The position numbers were made by a program, and so were the translations under genes. The notes under the pieces are model-generated. The model was not told the origin of the DNA. It made no database searches and saw only the letters and a program-made list of their open reading frames with translations. Source: Winogradskyella haliclonae (lineage in GTDB: Bacteria > Bacteroidota > Bacteroidia > Flavobacteriales > Flavobacteriaceae). Taken from it: a stretch of DNA of 64,000 bases. The DNA lies in contig NZ_BMDQ01000001.1 of assembly GCF_014635865.1 (NCBI RefSeq), positions 1,550,001 to 1,614,000 on the forward strand, read 5' to 3'. Positions 27,620-36,884 of this stretch are shown here, one piece after another (position 1 is the stretch's first letter; each line of letters opens with the position of its first letter).

Positions 27620-27648
27620 TAAAGATAAGAAATGCCTTAGAATTACAA
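27620..27648 (-). promoter_or_regulatory. Promoter of the DUF349 gene
   Basis: On the minus strand TTTG (27645-27648) is followed after 17 bases by TATCTTTA (27620-27627), one mismatch from TTTG-N17-TAnnTTTG. It lies 25 bases before the ATG at 27594. Confidence 0.55.
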
Positions 27649-27686
27649 AGTTTTTAAAAGTTAAACAAAAGTCTAAATTAAAGACT

Positions 27687-28445
27687 TTAACTATTCCAGA
27701 TTTCCCAAGATTTTTCGGCTTGTAGCTCTAACATTTTTAGGCCATTTATGGTCACTGCATTTTGGGAAGCTCCTAATTGCAAAAATTTTGTTTGCTCTGG
27801 GTTGTAAATGAGGTCGTAAAGAATATGATGTTCAGAAATGGCATCGTAAGGAATATCTGGACAGGCATTTACATTTGGGTATGTACCTACTGGCGAGCAA
27901 TTAATTAAAATCTGATGTGCTTTTATAATCTCTTCAGTTAATTCTGAATAGACAAATGTGGCATTTTCTTTTTTAGCCCTCGACACAAAATGAAACTTGA
28001 TTTTTAGCTGCTTTAAAGCATAAGCAATAGCTTTAGAAGCACCGCCAGTACCAAGAATTAATGCTTTTTTGTGATTATTGCTTAAATAAGGTTTAAGCGA
28101 TTTTTTGAAACCATAATAATCGGTATTGTAGCCAATCAACGTTCCTTTTTTGTTAATTTTTATGGTGTTGACAGCACCTATTTTTTTTGCGCGTTTATTC
28201 AATTTATCTAAAAAAGGAATTATAGCTTCTTTGTAAGGAATGGTAACATTTAAACCTTTAATAGCTTCAGAATTTTGAAAAATGTTTTCAATTTCTGAAA
28301 TATGCTCTAGGTCAAAATTGACATATTTATGTGGTAAATTTTCTGCTTGAAACTTTTCAGCAAAATAACCTCTAGAGAATGAGTAATCGATGTTTTTACC
28401 GATTAATCCAAATTTATATGTTAACTCGTTTTGTACGTTGTCCAT
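27687..28445 (-). CDS. aroE: Shikimate dehydrogenase
   Basis: The 252-residue protein has the shikimate-binding N-terminus (FGLIGKNIDYSFSRGYF) and the catalytic Lys/Asp region (GLNVTIPYKEAIIPFLD). It also has the NADP-binding glycine loop (KALILGTGGASKAIAYAL), NCSPVGTYPNV, and the C-terminal NGLKMLELQAEKSWEIW. It reduces 3-dehydroshikimate to shikimate in aromatic amino acid synthesis. Its start overlaps the end of the upstream DUF368 gene by 32 bases, so the two are translationally linked. Confidence 0.94.
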   Translation of the reverse strand: MDNVQNELTYKFGLIGKNIDYSFSRGYFAEKFQAENLPHKYVNFDLEHISEIENIFQNSEAIKGLNVTIPYKEAIIPFLDKLNKRAKKIGAVNTIKINKKGTLIGYNTDYYGFKKSLKPYLSNNHKKALILGTGGASKAIAYALKQLKIKFHFVSRAKKENATFVYSELTEEIIKAHQILINCSPVGTYPNVNACPDIPYDAISEHHILYDLIYNPEQTKFLQLGASQNAVTINGLKMLELQAEKSWEIWNS

Positions 28446-29433
28446 ACCATTCTAATGCTAAAACTATTAAAATTCCAAAAACAATATAAGCAATGGCGAT
28501 ATAGGTTTCAGAATTTAATTCTGGTAAAAAGCGTTTATAGTTTTCTATAACTGGAGCACCAGTTGAATCTAATATTTGAGAGCCATCTTCAGCTATTTTA
28601 TACTTGGTTTCTTTCCATGGCCATACAACGCCAAGTGAGCCAATAATAAATCCAATGATTGTGGAAAGAGTAATGCTTTTGTAGTGCTTTAAGATATAAT
28701 TTAAAACATGAGAAAAAGTAACTAAACCAGTCACAGATCCTAATGTAAAAACAGATAGTACTTTAAGCATGCGCATACGTGTTTGGTCTTTTACAAATTC
28801 AAAATTACCTGTAAAGATATCTGCGATAGTGTCATATAATGCATTAACAGAATCTACGAGTAGCAATACGTAATTACCTAGCAAGATAAGTATAAAAGAG
28901 CCGGAGAACCCGGGAAGAGTCATCCCAGAAACACTTATAATACCACAGAAAAAGACAAAAATTAAATTATCATTTTCCATTGCGGGATCCATAAAACTTA
29001 TGCTTATACCTATTATTGTACCAATGATTAATGCGATAACAGTTTTGGCACTCCATTCTTTAAAGTCTTTATTAATGTAATAAATAGAACCTAGTATCAT
29101 CCCAAAGAATGTACTCCACACATAAAGTTGGTAATGATCAATGAGGTAATCTAAAATTTTAGAAACACTAAAATAACTGATAATCATTCCGAAAAAAAGT
29201 AGGAAAAGAAACTTACCGTTTACATAGGTATAAAAGCTTTTAAAACGACCATTAAAAAGAAGTTTAAATGCCGTTTTATTGACCCTTTGAAGTGAGTAAA
29301 TAAACTCTTCATAAAATCCAGCAACGAAAGCGACAACACCACCTGAAACTCCAGGGACTTTATTGGCAGCACCCATTGCTAGTCCTTTAACAACTAAAAA
29401 TATACGATCTTTTAATGAGCGGGTATTTTCCAT
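28414..29433 (-). CDS. DUF368 (PopT-like) membrane protein, copy 2
   Basis: The 339-residue protein has about nine to ten hydrophobic segments. The DUF368 signature appears twice in inverted-repeat fashion: GLAMGAANKVPGVSGGVVAF near the N-terminus and GMTLPGFSGSFILILLGNY in the middle. DUF368 proteins (PopT) were shown in other bacteria to recycle undecaprenyl phosphate across the membrane. By family this one should move polyprenyl phosphate back to the cytoplasmic face for peptidoglycan and glycan synthesis. It follows its paralogue with no gap. The loop near residues 285-310 (AEDGSQILDSTGAP) is longer than in that paralogue. Confidence 0.85.
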   Translation of the reverse strand: MENTRSLKDRIFLVVKGLAMGAANKVPGVSGGVVAFVAGFYEEFIYSLQRVNKTAFKLLFNGRFKSFYTYVNGKFLFLLFFGMIISYFSVSKILDYLIDHYQLYVWSTFFGMILGSIYYINKDFKEWSAKTVIALIIGTIIGISISFMDPAMENDNLIFVFFCGIISVSGMTLPGFSGSFILILLGNYVLLLVDSVNALYDTIADIFTGNFEFVKDQTRMRMLKVLSVFTLGSVTGLVTFSHVLNYILKHYKSITLSTIIGFIIGSLGVVWPWKETKYKIAEDGSQILDSTGAPVIENYKRFLPELNSETYIAIAYIVFGILIVLALEWYGQRTKRVNI

Positions 29434-30408
29434 TTAGACCTTAGTGTTTTCTTTCCCTTTTCCTAAACGCTCAAGAATGAGAATAGTTAAAAACCCAATA
29501 ATTATAAATACAATTGCCATTACCAATTGACTATCACCATTAAAATGTTGCGGTAAAATGCTTTTTTCTAAAAGCGGTACTTCTATGTTTTCAGAATTTA
29601 GTCTCGTTGTTAAGACTTTTTTCCAAGGCCATATTTTATTTAATGAGCCAATCATAAAACCGGTTAAAATAGCTAGAGTGATGTTCTTTTTATGTTTAAA
29701 CATCCAGTTCAAGATTTTACTAAAAACTTTGATACCTATTACAGCTCCTATAGCTAATAGTATAAAGTTTATTAAGGCGTCTTTAAACAGTTCTATGTTA
29801 CCAGTAAACAAGCCATCTCTTAGGTTATTTATTGTATCAATTGCTGTTTGGTATGCGCCAAGTATTAGTAAAATAAATGCACCAGAAACGCCTGGTAAAA
29901 TCATAGCTATTATGGCTATGAATCCGCAAAATAGCAGATAATATGGGCTTTCTGGTGAAGCAAAAGGTTCTGCTAATGTAATATAGTAGGATAGGATAGA
30001 GGTTAATAGTATAGCTAAAATCACTATTGGCGACCAGTTTTTTATTTGCTTAGCAATGTATAGGATACTCGCTAAAACCAATCCAAAAAAGAATGACCAT
30101 AGCAAAACGGGTTCATTATGTAGTAACCATTTTATCAATTTTGCTAAAGACAAAATACTGATGGCAATACCCATAAATAATGCTAGTAAAAAACTACCGT
30201 TTATAGCCATCCAAGCAGTTTTAAAACCTGAAGTTTTCCATGTTTTAAAAAAACTTAAGCTAAGATTATCTATACTCTCTATAAGTTCTTCGTAGATACC
30301 AGAAATAAAAGCAATAGTACCACCAGAAACGCCTGGCACAACATCTGCAGCACCCATGGCAATGCCCTTTAAGGAAATCGTTAGATAGCTAAAAAAACTG
30401 CGTTGCAT
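29434..30408 (-). CDS. DUF368 (PopT-like) membrane protein, copy 1
   Basis: The 324-residue polytopic membrane protein has KGIAMGAADVVPGVSGGTIAF near the N-terminus and MILPGVSGAFILLILGAYQT in the middle, the paired DUF368 signatures. It is a paralogue of the adjacent copy 2; both begin with the same layout and both end in a charged tail. By family it is a candidate undecaprenyl-phosphate transporter. The pair is encoded head to tail, with stop and start directly abutting, followed by aroE. Confidence 0.87.
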   Translation of the reverse strand: MQRSFFSYLTISLKGIAMGAADVVPGVSGGTIAFISGIYEELIESIDNLSLSFFKTWKTSGFKTAWMAINGSFLLALFMGIAISILSLAKLIKWLLHNEPVLLWSFFFGLVLASILYIAKQIKNWSPIVILAILLTSILSYYITLAEPFASPESPYYLLFCGFIAIIAMILPGVSGAFILLILGAYQTAIDTINNLRDGLFTGNIELFKDALINFILLAIGAVIGIKVFSKILNWMFKHKKNITLAILTGFMIGSLNKIWPWKKVLTTRLNSENIEVPLLEKSILPQHFNGDSQLVMAIVFIIIGFLTILILERLGKGKENTKV

Positions 30409-30444
30409 AATTAGATTGTAAATGAAACGCTAAGGTATGGATTT

Positions 30445-31857
30445 TTAGTCTGAAGATTTTTTTGAAGCCGAAATAATATCCTTAACAATTGGCTTATTTA
30501 AAAGATTAGGAAATAACTCTTCAATTATAAAATCGTATTCGCTATTAAGTCGTAATGCGTTTTTAAGATGATAACGTCCTTTACCTTGCTCAAGAGTTTT
30601 AAAATAAAGCCCTCCCAAACGATATTCTATCTCAGCTGATTCTGGATAAAACTCAATAGCCTGAAGAAGATTAAATATAGCCGCCTCATATTCACCTAGC
30701 TTAATGAGTATATCTGTGCGGTTTAACCATGTGTCTATCTCATAGTTGCCAAGTTCTAATGTGCGCTTGAAACCTTGTTCTGCTTCTTCGTAAAAATTTA
30801 AACGTAGATTAATTTTAGCGTATAGCTTCCAATACAACACATTATCACTATCAATGTTTACAGCTTTTCTAATGTAATGTAATGCCTTTTGGTAATTTTG
30901 ATGCTTTGCATAAAACTTAGTAATAGCTATCCATCCTTTGTCTAGAAGCGGATCTTCTTCTACAGTACGATTAAAAAACTGAACAGCTAAATCGTCTTGG
31001 TCTAGTTTTTCGTAGCAGTGCCCAATTCTTAAAAGCGCAAAAGATGTTGGGTCCTCAAGCGCCAAAGTTATTTTATAATTCTCGATGGCTTCATTATATT
31101 TTTTTTGCTTTTCTAATACCTTACCTTTTTCGAGATAAGCACCAACAAATGTATCGTCAGAAATTATGGCAAAATCAAAAGCTGTACTTGCCCTTTTATA
31201 ATCTTTAATAGCAAAATACTGTCGTCCTAATTGATGCCAGGCAATTTCGCAATAAGGATTAGAATCTAGATAGGCATTAAGAAAATCTATAGCCTCTTCA
31301 TTCTTATCTAAAAAATCAAAACAATAGATAATATTATGCAAAGCTGAATAGTCTGTGCGATCTACTTCTAAGCATTTTTGAAAATATATTAAAGCATTTT
31401 CAAATTGATTTAAAAATAAATACTCCATACCAATGAGGCCGTACAAATCACTTTCACCTTCAATTGTACTAGATAAATCTAAAGCAATTAATAAGGCATT
31501 TATAGCTTGTTCGTGTAAGTCTTGTTTAGAAAGGACATTAGCTTTCTGAATATAGATTTCTTCATTATTTGGTTCTAGATAATGGAGTTCTTCTAAGATA
31601 TCATTAGCTTCATCAAACTTGTTTTCAATAACAAGTATTTCAATTTTAAATAGCCGAAGGTTTATGGATGTTGGATGCTGTTGTAAGCCAAGTTTTATAG
31701 CTTTTTTTGCTAGTGAGATTTTTCCATTCTCGAGGTAATGGTGAATGATGTTTTCGAATTCGTCTGAATCAAAAAACAAAACGTCATTTGTTTTTAGCAT
31801 GGACTCAAACTTTGTGAGGGACATATTATTAAAATCTCCATTTTGACTATACTCCAT
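30445..31857 (-). CDS. Tetratricopeptide repeat protein
   Basis: The 470-residue soluble protein has no signal peptide and consists of about twelve TPR units. Clear examples include ANDILEELHYLEPNNEEIYI, ALIYFQKCLEVDRTDYSAL, ASTAFDFAIISDDTFVGAYL, AIENYKITLALEDPTSFAL and ALHYIRKAVNIDSDNVLYW. The function is unknown; it is probably a cytoplasmic scaffold. It lies just upstream of the DUF368 pair (36 bases) on the same strand and could be part of that transcription unit. The 159 bases before the next gene (31858-32016) show no recognisable element. Confidence 0.85.
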   Translation of the reverse strand: MEYSQNGDFNNMSLTKFESMLKTNDVLFFDSDEFENIIHHYLENGKISLAKKAIKLGLQQHPTSINLRLFKIEILVIENKFDEANDILEELHYLEPNNEEIYIQKANVLSKQDLHEQAINALLIALDLSSTIEGESDLYGLIGMEYLFLNQFENALIYFQKCLEVDRTDYSALHNIIYCFDFLDKNEEAIDFLNAYLDSNPYCEIAWHQLGRQYFAIKDYKRASTAFDFAIISDDTFVGAYLEKGKVLEKQKKYNEAIENYKITLALEDPTSFALLRIGHCYEKLDQDDLAVQFFNRTVEEDPLLDKGWIAITKFYAKHQNYQKALHYIRKAVNIDSDNVLYWKLYAKINLRLNFYEEAEQGFKRTLELGNYEIDTWLNRTDILIKLGEYEAAIFNLLQAIEFYPESAEIEYRLGGLYFKTLEQGKGRYHLKNALRLNSEYDFIIEELFPNLLNKPIVKDIISASKKSSD

Positions 31858-32016
31858 AGGCAGATATATTGTTCAATAAAATAAATTTAGTGTTATAGAT
31901 TGAAGTTTTAATTTTACGGTCTTAATGTTTTTAACAAAATAGTTAACAGCGTAATTCTTAATAAAAATGACGCAATAGTCGTACCATAGCGCTTATTCTT
32001 ACTGATAAATTGAAGA

Positions 32017-33192
32017 TTATATAGTGTCTAGAATGCTTTTAATAATCTGGCATCCTTTGATAATTTCTTTATCTGAAATGGTTAGTGGTGGTGTTATTCT
32101 GATGGCTTTGGGTTCAAAAAGCAACCAAAAAAGAATTAAACCTTTGTCTTTTGCTTGTAAGATAACCTGATTTGTAATTTCTGGAGACTCCATCATCAAT
32201 GCTAACATTAAACCTCGACCTCTAATGGCTTTAATTTTTGGATGCTGAAGTTCTTTTCTAAATAATTGTTCCTTTTCTAGAGCTTTAGACGTTAAATCTG
32301 ATTCTATAATTTCTGTTAATGTTGCTAATGCAGCTGAAGCAATAACTGGATGACCGCCAAATGTAGTAATATGTCCAAGTTTTGGGTTGTCTTTTAAGTC
32401 AGCCATGATATCTTGAGAAGCTGTAAAGGCACCAATAGGCATGCCACCACCAAGACCTTTTCCTGTGACCAAAATATCAGGAATGCAATTATAATGCTCA
32501 AAGCCAAATAACTTTCCTGTGCGTCCAAAACCTGGTTGTATTTCGTCTAAGATTAGTAAGGCACCAACCTCATTACATTGTTGCTGTACCTTTTGTAAGT
32601 AATTGTTTGTTGGTTCTATAAAACCAGCGCCACCTTGTATGGTTTCCAAAATTACAGCAGCTGTTTTTTCTGTAATCTGATTTAAGCAATCATCGCGATT
32701 AAAAGTTATATGCTTTATGTCAGGTAGTAAAGGTAAAAAAGGACGTTTTCGTTCTTGATAATCCATTAAGCTTAATGCGCCTATTGTATTGCCGTGATAT
32801 GCATTTTTAGCAGCAATAATCTCACTGCGACCAGTATGTCGACGTGCCAATTTAATACTTCCTTCTATAGCTTCAGTTCCCGAATTTACAAGGTAAGTCG
32901 TGTTTAAAGATTCTGGAAGATGCTTAGCTAATAACTTTGTCAGTGCTACTGCAGGCTCTTGAACGTATTCGCCATAGACCATAACATGCATGTATTGATC
33001 TAACTGATTTTTTATTGCAGAAACGACTTTTGGATGACGATGCCCAAGCGGTGTTGCCGAAACACCAGCAACAAAATCGAGGTGACCTTTTCCAGAAGTA
33101 TCGTAGATATAGCTACCTTCTGCATGACTAACTTCTATTGCCAATGGATGTGGCGTTGTCTGCGCTTGATATTTATAGAAATCGTCTTGCAT
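32017..33192 (-). CDS. Class III aminotransferase (aspartate aminotransferase family)
   Basis: The start is set at the ATG at 33192 (MQDDFYKYQAQTTPHP), giving 391 residues. The longer frame would overlap the OstA-like gene by 100 bases. Fold type I class III motifs are present: LVNSGTEAIEGSIKLAR, GNTIGALSLM, LILDEIQPGFGRTG, and the PLP lysine in LVTGKGLGGGMPIGAF. Relatives include acetylornithine and 4-aminobutyrate aminotransferases; the actual amino donor is not clear. It is separated from the OstA-like gene by one base and is surely co-transcribed with it. Confidence 0.87.
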   Translation of the reverse strand: MQDDFYKYQAQTTPHPLAIEVSHAEGSYIYDTSGKGHLDFVAGVSATPLGHRHPKVVSAIKNQLDQYMHVMVYGEYVQEPAVALTKLLAKHLPESLNTTYLVNSGTEAIEGSIKLARRHTGRSEIIAAKNAYHGNTIGALSLMDYQERKRPFLPLLPDIKHITFNRDDCLNQITEKTAAVILETIQGGAGFIEPTNNYLQKVQQQCNEVGALLILDEIQPGFGRTGKLFGFEHYNCIPDILVTGKGLGGGMPIGAFTASQDIMADLKDNPKLGHITTFGGHPVIASAALATLTEIIESDLTSKALEKEQLFRKELQHPKIKAIRGRGLMLALMMESPEITNQVILQAKDKGLILFWLLFEPKAIRITPPLTISDKEIIKGCQIIKSILDTI

Positions 33193-33193
33193 A

Positions 33194-34942
33194 TTAGTTA
33201 CCAGAAGGCTTCTCTTCTTTTTTCTTCTTTGGCAGATTTCTTGCGGCTTTATTCTCTTTTTTCGGATCTTTGGGTTTGGCGGCTTCAACACGTTGTCTCA
33301 CATCTTCATCAAAGAAATCTTCAGGTGGAACATAATCATCTAGACCTTTTATAATTGGGAGGTTTAGTGGTGGGTCATCTTTAAATAAATCTTCTACACT
33401 ATTTGGTCTTTCATCTCCTCGCCAATCAAATCCGCGAAGTCTATTCGCATTTTTAGGAAATAGAGATTCTGGGCTTAAATCACCATCTACTTTATTAATT
33501 AAGTTTATCTCTTCAATATCGTTATCAGAAATTTTAATATTGATACTTCCAGATTTTGATTTATTAATACCTATAAGTTCGCCCAAGCCATTGCGAGAAT
33601 AATAGATGACTTCGGCATTTTTAATGATATCTACATTATATAATTCATTATCTTTAAAAAGACCAATGAGTTCTTTTCCTTTAGTTTGGTTATAGGCATC
33701 ATCACTTATGGTGTCTTTACTTACTAAAAATGCATTATTAAAGACTTTTAGAGAATCTAACTGTTCGGTTTTTACATTAGATATTAAATGGATAGTATCT
33801 CCTGACATTTGATTGCCTATATTCCAAAGTAGAGGTTTTCGTTTAGCAGCAAATGGATCTTTAGAATTAAAACGCGCCAAGTTTATCATTTCTGTTAAAC
33901 CTGTTTTATGGTCTGCATGTATAGAATCCGCTTTCCCAGCTAGGTCTTTTTTATAAATTTTGACATTGTAAAAAGCCCTTGTAATACGATGGTCTTCTGG
34001 ACCAGTAAGCATCAGCGTATCGCTATGCATATAAATTGAATCTTTTTCTTGTACGGTTATGGCAAGCGCACGTTTTGTAATAAAAACAGAATCTTTGGCC
34101 TTCCACACTTCTGCATAATGCCCTTTTACAATACTATTATTTATAGTATCTGTAACTTTAATATTGTTAGTTGCTGATGCAAAGTTTAGGTTACGGTCAA
34201 AATAAATACTATCACCAATAACCTCTCTGTCATCATAATTTATTTTTGCATTACGTTGAAAATGTCCAAAATTTTCTTGTGTATCGTAAAAACCGCGTTC
34301 GCAATAGATATCGTTGCCTTCACCACTTATGGTTGAAGGTCCAAAAATATAGGCATGACCAGAATCGTTAAAAAAATCAAGGCGTTTAGTCTTTAACGTA
34401 TATTCAGGATTAACTAGTACAACACTATCAATAAACTGATACTTTTTATTTTGCATGTAATAGCGTCCAATTTTACTTGTAATTGTACCTGAAGAATCTC
34501 TAACTACCTTTCCGGAAACATCATAGTATGCTTGCTGTTTTGCACGGTCAAAATGAAGCTTTTCGGTGGTTAATGTCGATTTTGGGTCTTTAAGAATAAC
34601 ATCGCCACGAGCAAAAGCCAGTTCTGTTTTCCCGCTATATTCAATGTATTTAGCAGTCATGGTTATGGTATCGCCTTGCACCATACGCACATTACTAAAA
34701 GCTTCTATAAAATCATCTTTTTTATAAAGTATGGCTTTATCACAATAGACATTTACACCATTATGAACAAAATGGACTTGCTGTTGGTTGTCTCTTAAAA
34801 ACGTAAAAGAGCCTTCCTCTTTACCTTTCTCAGTAAAACCTTTACCAGCAAATACAATGTTTATACTTTCCTTTTTTTGAGAGAAGCATATAGTTGTTAG
34901 AGCACAACAAAGTATAAGACATGTAAATTGAAGTCGTTTCAA
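33194..34942 (-). CDS. OstA-like (LptA/LptD-N domain) exported protein
   Basis: The 582-residue protein starts with a signal peptide (FTCLILCCALTTICFSQ). Repeating beta-strand units of the OstA/LptA jellyroll type follow (YCDKAILYKKDDFIEAFSNV, GDTITMTAKYIEYSGKT, LTTEKLHFDRAKQQAYYD, VIGDSIYFDRNLNFASA). This is the Bacteroidota OstA_2 arrangement, proposed to form part of the periplasmic LPS bridge. The C-terminal ~80 residues are hydrophilic and end in a lysine-rich tail (KKENKAARNLPKKKKEE), which looks disordered. The LPS transport role is by family only. Confidence 0.85.
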   Translation of the reverse strand: MKRLQFTCLILCCALTTICFSQKKESINIVFAGKGFTEKGKEEGSFTFLRDNQQQVHFVHNGVNVYCDKAILYKKDDFIEAFSNVRMVQGDTITMTAKYIEYSGKTELAFARGDVILKDPKSTLTTEKLHFDRAKQQAYYDVSGKVVRDSSGTITSKIGRYYMQNKKYQFIDSVVLVNPEYTLKTKRLDFFNDSGHAYIFGPSTISGEGNDIYCERGFYDTQENFGHFQRNAKINYDDREVIGDSIYFDRNLNFASATNNIKVTDTINNSIVKGHYAEVWKAKDSVFITKRALAITVQEKDSIYMHSDTLMLTGPEDHRITRAFYNVKIYKKDLAGKADSIHADHKTGLTEMINLARFNSKDPFAAKRKPLLWNIGNQMSGDTIHLISNVKTEQLDSLKVFNNAFLVSKDTISDDAYNQTKGKELIGLFKDNELYNVDIIKNAEVIYYSRNGLGELIGINKSKSGSINIKISDNDIEEINLINKVDGDLSPESLFPKNANRLRGFDWRGDERPNSVEDLFKDDPPLNLPIIKGLDDYVPPEDFFDEDVRQRVEAAKPKDPKKENKAARNLPKKKKEEKPSGN

Positions 34943-35033
34943 AACTTTAGTATTTATTGACTAGTAACCGTTATACTTTTGCTTTAGTATCGATTAACAG
35001 TTTTTTTAACAGCAATAATGCAAAGTTTATGCC

Positions 35034-36308
35034 TTATTTCCTGCGAATTGTCTGCTTTCTATCTGGTCCAACTGAAACTACAGTAATAGGGATGTTTAAT
35101 TCTTTTTCTAAAAATTCTACATAGCCGTTTAATGCTTCTGGTAATTGTGAAGCTTCTGTCATTCCTGTTAAATCAGCATCCCAACCTTTAATTTCAGTAT
35201 AAACTGGGGTTACATTCTGGTCTTCAATATTGTAAGGTAAATGTGTGATTTCTTCACCTTTATACTTGTATGCTGTACATACTTTTAAAGTTTTAAAACC
35301 AGAAAGTACATCGCCTTTCATCATAATTAACTCGGTAACGCCATTGACTTGACAAGCATAGCGTAAGGCTACCAAATCTAACCAGCCACAACGTCTTGGG
35401 CGACCTGTGGTAGCGCCAAACTCATGACCAACACGTCCCATAGTTTCCCCGTCTTTATCAAATAACTCTGTTGGAAATGGGCCAGAACCAACACGTGTTG
35501 TATAGGCTTTAAAAATACCATAAACTTTACCAATTTGGTTTGGCGCCACACCCAAACCTGTACATGCACCTGCTGCAGTAGTATTAGATGAGGTCACAAA
35601 AGGATACGTTCCAAAATCAATATCTAATAAAGAGCCTTGAGCACCTTCAGCTAGAATCGTTTTTTCTGATGCTTGAGCTTGATGTACATATTCTTCGGAG
35701 TCAATAAATTTTAAAGACTTTAATGTTTCGATAGCACTAAAAAACTCTGCTTCTAGCTCGTCCAAATCATATTGAATATCTACATTGTAGAAATCAATCA
35801 TAGCCTGATGCTTATCTGCTAAAGCTCTGTATTTGTTCTTCCAATCCGCTAATTCAATATCTCCAACACGAATACCATTTCTTCCGGTTTTGTCCATATA
35901 TGTAGGACCAATGCCTTTTAAAGTCGAACCAATTTTAGCTTTTCCTTTAGCAGTTTCACTAGCGGCATCTAATAAGCGATGTGTTGGTAAGATGATATGT
36001 GCTTTTCTTGAGATAAGTAAAGATTTTTTATAATTTACATCTTGCTCATCCAACTTGTCTAATTCTTTTTTGAAAATCACAGGGTCGATAACTACGCCAT
36101 TACCAACTAAATTCACAGTATTGTCGTGAAAAATCCCTGAAGGAATAGTATGTAGTACGTGTTTTCGGTTATTAAAAACAAGTGTATGACCAGCATTTGG
36201 TCCACCTTGAAAACGTGCAATAATATCGTATTTTGAGGTGAGTACATCGACAATTTTTCCTTTGCCTTCGTCACCCCATTGTAAACCTAGTAGTAAATCT
36301 ACTGCCAT
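35034..36308 (-). CDS. purA: Adenylosuccinate synthase
   Basis: The 424-residue enzyme has the complete PurA pattern: GLQWGDEGKGKIVD (P-loop with catalytic Asp), FQGGPNAGHTLV (catalytic His), KGIGPTYMDKTGRNGIRVGD, AEGAQGSLLDIDFGTYPFVT, and GATTGRPRRCGWLDL near the C-terminus. It condenses IMP and aspartate with GTP hydrolysis in AMP synthesis. It follows the Fur-family gene by 9 bases on the same strand, so a fur-purA transcript is likely. Confidence 0.96.
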   Translation of the reverse strand: MAVDLLLGLQWGDEGKGKIVDVLTSKYDIIARFQGGPNAGHTLVFNNRKHVLHTIPSGIFHDNTVNLVGNGVVIDPVIFKKELDKLDEQDVNYKKSLLISRKAHIILPTHRLLDAASETAKGKAKIGSTLKGIGPTYMDKTGRNGIRVGDIELADWKNKYRALADKHQAMIDFYNVDIQYDLDELEAEFFSAIETLKSLKFIDSEEYVHQAQASEKTILAEGAQGSLLDIDFGTYPFVTSSNTTAAGACTGLGVAPNQIGKVYGIFKAYTTRVGSGPFPTELFDKDGETMGRVGHEFGATTGRPRRCGWLDLVALRYACQVNGVTELIMMKGDVLSGFKTLKVCTAYKYKGEEITHLPYNIEDQNVTPVYTEIKGWDADLTGMTEASQLPEALNGYVEFLEKELNIPITVVSVGPDRKQTIRRK

Positions 36309-36317
36309 TATAAAAAA

Positions 36318-36773
36318 TTAGTTAGTGTTGTTTTTTCTGTTGCCATAGAAATAAAGTGAGTGGTTATTGATTTCGATATCAAATACTTCTTCTATGGTTT
36401 TTTTTATGGATTGAATACGTGGGTCACAAAATTCTATAACCTCACCAGTATCTGTTAAAATAACATGATCGTGTTGCTTGTCAAAGTATGACTTTTCGTA
36501 ATGTGCTTGATTCTGTCCAAACTGGTGCTTACGAACAAGAGCACATTCTAATAGCAACTCAATCGTATTGTAAAGCGTAGCACGACTGACACGATAGTTT
36601 TTGTTTTTCATTTTGATATAAAGGGACTCAATGTCAAAATGCTCTTCACTATCATATATCTCTTGAAGGATGGCATAACGCTCAGGCGTTTTTCTATGGC
36701 CGTTTTCTTCTAAGAACTGAGTAAAAACGCGTTTTACAATCTCTTGACTAGTTTCTTCTTTTTTTGCATTCAT
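36318..36773 (-). CDS. Fur family transcriptional regulator
   Basis: The 151-residue protein has the Fur winged-helix domain ([28 protein letters not shown], quoted in two parts: [15 protein letters not shown] and [12 protein letters not shown]). It continues with [19 protein letters not shown] and a C-terminal dimerisation region with the metal-site segment [18 protein letters not shown]. The C-terminal CxxC zinc site of classical Fur is not present in that form. Which metal or peroxide signal it senses (Fur, Zur or PerR) is undetermined. It sits between relA/spoT and purA. Confidence 0.88.
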   Translation of the reverse strand: MNAKKEETSQEIVKRVFTQFLEENGHRKTPERYAILQEIYDSEEHFDIESLYIKMKNKNYRVSRATLYNTIELLLECALVRKHQFGQNQAHYEKSYFDKQHDHVILTDTGEVIEFCDPRIQSIKKTIEEVFDIEINNHSLYFYGNRKNNTN

Positions 36774-36884
36774 AATAAGGTGTAAATTTAAACAAATTTG
36801 TACTATTTGAACGCTAAAGTTTAACTAAAAAGTAAAAGAAATCAACAAGTTTTCAAGGGGTGTAAAGTTATTGAAATTTGATAG

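Noticed and set aside
33193..33291. Upstream start of the class III aminotransferase at 33291
   Set aside because: It would overlap the OstA-like gene by about 100 bases and add a lysine/arginine-rich segment that is only the shadow of that gene's tail.
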